Positions 5,670 to 8,086 of a stretch of 8,086 nucleotides of DNA are shown here, piece by piece; the first letter of the stretch is position 1, and each line of letters starts with the position of its first letter. The stretch is from CANDYO01 sp049653745 (GTDB taxonomy: Bacteria > Pseudomonadota > Alphaproteobacteria > Rickettsiales > CANDYO01): the NCBI GenBank assembly GCA_049653745.1, contig JBASGW010000067.1, forward strand, positions 1 to 8,086. Reading direction: 5' to 3'. The translations under genes were made by a program, and so were the position numbers. The notes beneath the pieces were generated by a model. The model was not told the DNA's origin and did not search any database. It worked only from the letters and a program-made list of their open reading frames with translations.

Positions 5670-6112
5670 TGGCATTCATTTATCTTACGTTAGAACAAGC
5701 AATCGCTGTTCATGCAAAAACTGTCGAAATAAGTGGCGGTGGAGCGCTAGGCCATCTTGATTTGGGGTTGCTCGAAGGCGTATTGCAGCATATCCAGAAC
5801 GATGATTATTACCCGACATTTGAAGAAAAATTATCACATTTATTTTTCAGTGCATGTAAATTTCACTGCTTTCAAGACGGCAACAAACGCATAGCAATCA
5901 CTTTATGCGCGCAGATGCTTTTGTTCAATGGATACTTGTACTGCGTGAGCGAGTTCATTCGAGAGATGGAAAATATTAGTTATCATGTCGCAGCTAACAG
6001 CATCGACAAAGATCTTCTTGCTGATTTAATCAGCGCCTCATTGAATGAAAATACAGATAACGAAGTACTCAAATTACGACTGTTGAACGCAATTTCCATC
6101 GATGGAGAGTGA
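5669..6112 (+). CDS. Doc-type Fic-domain toxin
   Basis: This 147-residue protein carries the Doc-type Fic motif H66-C-F-Q-D-G-N-K-R74, preceded by the helix KLSHLFFSACKF. The opening YLTLEQAIAVHAKTVEISGG and the LGLLEGVLQHIQ helix also fit the Doc family. Phage P1 Doc uses the related motif H-x-F-x-D-A-N-K-R and transfers a phosphate from ATP to elongation factor EF-Tu, blocking translation; the DxNKR form (rather than ExNGR of AMP-transferring Fic proteins) supports the same chemistry here, but this is inference. All core motif residues are present, so the toxin should be active. The ATG overlaps the upstream stop (TAATG). The protein is somewhat longer than P1 Doc because of a C-terminal extension of about 20 residues. 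Confidence 0.88.
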   Translation: MAFIYLTLEQAIAVHAKTVEISGGGALGHLDLGLLEGVLQHIQNDDYYPTFEEKLSHLFFSACKFHCFQDGNKRIAITLCAQMLLFNGYLYCVSEFIREMENISYHVAANSIDKDLLADLISASLNENTDNEVLKLRLLNAISIDGE

Positions 6113-6119
6113 GAAGCAT

Positions 6120-6212
6120 ATGAAGCTTGATTATGAGTCGAACCTCGCAATTAATTACAGGCAATTGAAGCCGCTTGAAAGATTCCCCAAATTACAAAAG
6201 AGCATTAATTGA
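6120..6212 (+). CDS. Possible 30-residue peptide after the toxin gene
   Basis: An ATG seven bases after the toxin stop is preceded by GGAG/GAG sequences (6104-6113) and opens a 30-codon frame reading MKLDYESNLAINYRQLKPLE, then RFPKLQKSIN and TGA. The spacing and ribosome-binding site resemble a third operon gene. It is basic, with no hydrophobic segment, and I know no homologue. It may be the remnant of a longer gene truncated by rearrangement, or a chance frame in AT-rich DNA. Confidence 0.35.
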   Translation: MKLDYESNLAINYRQLKPLERFPKLQKSIN

Positions 6213-6283
6213 ACGGTATATAACTCCCGGACCCATCAAACAGTTTCTTAATATAAAAGTAACTACCAGTTTTTCTATTTGCA

Positions 6284-6302
6284 AAAATTTCGAGGAAATT
6301 TT
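6284..6302. repeat. AT-rich hairpin between converging genes
   Basis: AAAATTTC-GAG-GAAATTTT is a perfect eight-base-pair stem with a three-base loop, extended weakly by TTTG/CAAA after a two-base bulge. It lies 27 bases beyond the stop of the minus-strand 529-residue gene, where a terminator would be expected. It lacks GC pairs and a proper T-tract on either strand, so it is at best a weak bidirectional terminator. Confidence 0.3.
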
Positions 6303-6328
6303 CAAAATGCACGCGAACGTTGTCGATA

Positions 6329-7918
6329 TCAATTTGCAATACATGAAGATATTTCTTCAAACAGATAAATCATGTTGTGCAGTATGTGGTCAAATTCAAC
6401 TTGGTAAATTTTCGCATCTATACCAAGTTTGAATATGACTTTATCGTATTCAGTACCTTTTCTATGAGCCACACCAGTTGAGCGAACTGATTGGACGCCG
6501 CGTAGAAATTCAACATGACACGATATGTTTGATGCATTAATCTTTCCCAAGAGCTGCTCAAACAGCGCTATGGATTTAATTTCAGGATCACTGACTCGAA
6601 GGTGTGAGCGCAACTCCTTAACGTTGATGGAATCAATCGTAACTTTCGATAACGCCAGAACGAGTGCATCAAACTCAGATTGCTCATTGGTCAGCATCGA
6701 GCGAATTGATGAAAAGTAATGTTGATCTTTTTCAGCGAGGGGTAGAAAAAGGTCCCATCCGTTTAAATCTGACCATTGTGCTTGAAGCCTGCTGAACTTA
6801 TGTTTGAATTCGTGCTCTGGATTTTCAGGGTCGAAGAAGTTACCCAGAAAACTACGTTGAAAATTGGTTTTGCTGATTTTTCTTCCATCTGGAACGACAT
6901 TGAAACTCTTCCAATAAAGTTGTTCTTTCCCAGGTAGGTCTTGACCAAGATCTCCTAAAAATACTGACACATGAGTTCGAGAGTTGTTGTCAAAGCGAAG
7001 GCTCCAGGCACCACGTCGCGAAAGACGACTATCAGTGATCACATAATCTGAAGAACTGTAGTATTTCTGCATCACTTCCTTGCGGAAGAATACAGGCGTC
7101 AAATAATGAGGGGCATATGGATTTGCTCTAAAATAGTTGGCTAACAAGTCAGGATTACAAGTAAAAGTCTTCAGGGTATCAACATCTCCACCAATGACAA
7201 AGTCTTGATACTCTTTCGCCCGCTCAAATGGCCATATGCCTGAGTCCTCGATTTGATCGCAGCGAATTATTTTTTTACCTAATATTCGAGAAAAAGATGC
7301 ATACCCTGTTGAATATGATTCGCCAGAATAAATGCTGTAGATCAATGATGAATCTTTGAAGTCTGCAGAGAAATTTGTTTTGCAATTGAAATTTTTTTTC
7401 ACTTCGAAGTATAGCAATAGATGCATTTGCTTCGCAGCCATAAATGCCCGAAGATAGTTTCGTCGGATTTGAACTTGTTTTTCTGAAATTTTTATTACTT
7501 CGAGCTCATCGCCTGAGTCGTCGAACGCCACATAATTTCCTCTTTGCTGATCATGGAATAAATTGTGGAACAGTCGAAACTCTTCAAGTATCTCGATGCA
7601 ATCTTGTTTTCGACCATGAAAATCTCTGTTTAACACTAATCTAAGGTAGCCCTTATCAGCATTAGTGTGGTGCCGCGTTACTCTTTTGCCACCTTCGTAA
7701 AACATAGAAAATCCTGGGCTTCCAGATCCGATCGTGAGGTCCCAACTGATGTTCGTCATCGCCTGATCTAATTTCTCAGGGGTGACAAGTGCGCAGTACA
7801 TTCCCTCATAGTGACCACTGTCATTGACCAAGGTATTTTTGTAGACAGTGACCCAATTTTCTTCACCGTGCTTAGTAGTGATGGATGCTATGAAGTCATT
7901 AAATGGGTTTTCGTGCAT
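6329..7918 (-). CDS. Unknown 529-residue protein with a HEPN-like C-terminal motif
   Basis: This minus-strand gene begins MHENPFNDFIASITTKHGEE with only a weak GGTAA ahead of the ATG. I cannot name its family with certainty. Residues 111-122 (LEEFRLFHNLFH) and about 148-172 (QVQIRRNYLRAFMAAKQMHL, then LLYFE) recall a recurrent block in large uncharacterised bacterial proteins. Near the C-terminus is R479-S-T-G-V-A-H485 followed by RKGTEYDK, inside a helical region. R-x4-6-H is the signature of HEPN ribonucleases, common in abortive-infection and toxin systems; here the residue after Arg is Ser rather than the usual polar Asn or Asp, so activity is uncertain. There are no membrane segments or signal peptide. 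It lies 15 bases after another minus-strand gene, so the two probably form an operon and may function together. AT-rich codon use fits horizontal acquisition. Confidence 0.88.
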   Translation of the reverse strand: MHENPFNDFIASITTKHGEENWVTVYKNTLVNDSGHYEGMYCALVTPEKLDQAMTNISWDLTIGSGSPGFSMFYEGGKRVTRHHTNADKGYLRLVLNRDFHGRKQDCIEILEEFRLFHNLFHDQQRGNYVAFDDSGDELEVIKISEKQVQIRRNYLRAFMAAKQMHLLLYFEVKKNFNCKTNFSADFKDSSLIYSIYSGESYSTGYASFSRILGKKIIRCDQIEDSGIWPFERAKEYQDFVIGGDVDTLKTFTCNPDLLANYFRANPYAPHYLTPVFFRKEVMQKYYSSSDYVITDSRLSRRGAWSLRFDNNSRTHVSVFLGDLGQDLPGKEQLYWKSFNVVPDGRKISKTNFQRSFLGNFFDPENPEHEFKHKFSRLQAQWSDLNGWDLFLPLAEKDQHYFSSIRSMLTNEQSEFDALVLALSKVTIDSINVKELRSHLRVSDPEIKSIALFEQLLGKINASNISCHVEFLRGVQSVRSTGVAHRKGTEYDKVIFKLGIDAKIYQVEFDHILHNMIYLFEEISSCIAN

Positions 7919-7933
7919 AGATAGTTACCGAAA

Positions 7934-8086
7934 TTATGGATTTTCAAAATAGCGTCTTAACCGATCAAGAGACAGTTCTACGCTAGGAATAGTTGGTTCA
8001 GCGCAGCTTAGCAAGGATGCGTGAGATTCAAGCAACATTGACATTGCAGATTTAAGCACAAACAAGTTACGCGAACAGCCTTGATC
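7934..8086 (-). CDS. C-terminal end of an unidentified protein, start beyond the right edge
   Basis: On the minus strand an open frame enters at the right edge (8086), reads DQGCSRNLFVLKSAMSMLLE, then SHASLLSCAEPTIPSVELSL and DRLRRYFENP, and stops at TAA (7936-7934). No start is visible, so only the last 50 residues are seen. The frame ends 15 bases before the ATG of the 529-residue gene, in the same direction, which is why I consider it a real upstream gene of the same operon. The visible part is helical and unrecognised; it contains no diagnostic motif. The evidence is openness, plausible composition and spacing. Confidence 0.6.
   Translation of the reverse strand, partial: DQGCSRNLFVLKSAMSMLLESHASLLSCAEPTIPSVELSLDRLRRYFENP

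Noticed and set aside
6175..6432. An 85-residue plus-strand frame after the toxin gene
   Set aside because: It overlaps the 3' end of the 529-residue gene on the other strand by about 100 bases, has no good ribosome-binding site, and its interesting-looking Cys residues fall in the antisense overlap.
1..8086. CRISPR array, tRNA, rRNA or replication origin
   Set aside because: I looked for regularly spaced repeats, cloverleaf-like ends and iteron clusters on both strands and saw none; the only tandem repeats are the two IS21-type copies.

Overview
The window looks like an accessory (genomic-island) segment from a Gram-negative bacterium, most likely a proteobacterium and perhaps a betaproteobacterium. 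This rests on gene families seen by eye (DUF2924, a small conserved protein of a type I associate with Burkholderiales-like genomes, IS3/IS21 remnants) and on balanced base composition that becomes AT-rich to the right. No housekeeping gene, rRNA, tRNA or CRISPR array is visible, so taxonomy is weakly constrained.

Left part (1-548, minus strand): the 5' portion of a DUF2924 gene runs off the left edge. It is translationally coupled (ATGA overlap) to a small upstream ORF. Such pairs often sit beside a site-specific recombinase, which would lie outside the window to the left.

Centre-left (695-3518, plus strand): a LexA-like S24 repressor, a 412-residue protein of unknown function and a 317-residue zinc-ribbon/winged-helix-like protein form a tight operon. 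An 18-bp dyad (GAAC-N4-GTTC core) lies in the spacer of a good sigma70-type promoter. The predicted transcription start coincides with the GTG start codon, so the first message is probably leaderless, as for lambda cI from PRM. I infer a damage-inducible, self-repressed module whose effector function I do not know. This is the best candidate in the window for an undescribed system. Two small genes follow at 3558-4019.

Centre (about 4020-4600): a graveyard of insertion sequences. An IS21-type end with two tandem ~24-bp repeats stops exactly where the C-terminal fragment of an IS3-family OrfB begins (4123/4124). The N-terminal fragment of an IS3-family OrfA follows 116 bp after that OrfB stop.

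Right part (4644-6112, plus): an overlapping pair made of a RhuM-like helix-turn-helix protein and a Doc-type Fic toxin with an HxFxDGNKR motif, probably a toxin-antitoxin module. A 30-codon ORF follows it. Converging from the right (8086-6329, minus) are the tail of an unidentified gene and, 15 nt downstream, a 529-residue protein of unknown function with a HEPN-like R-x5-H motif near its C-terminus. The mix of an SOS-type switch, a toxin-antitoxin pair, a HEPN-like protein and IS debris fits a defence or stress island, but no complete known defence system is identified.
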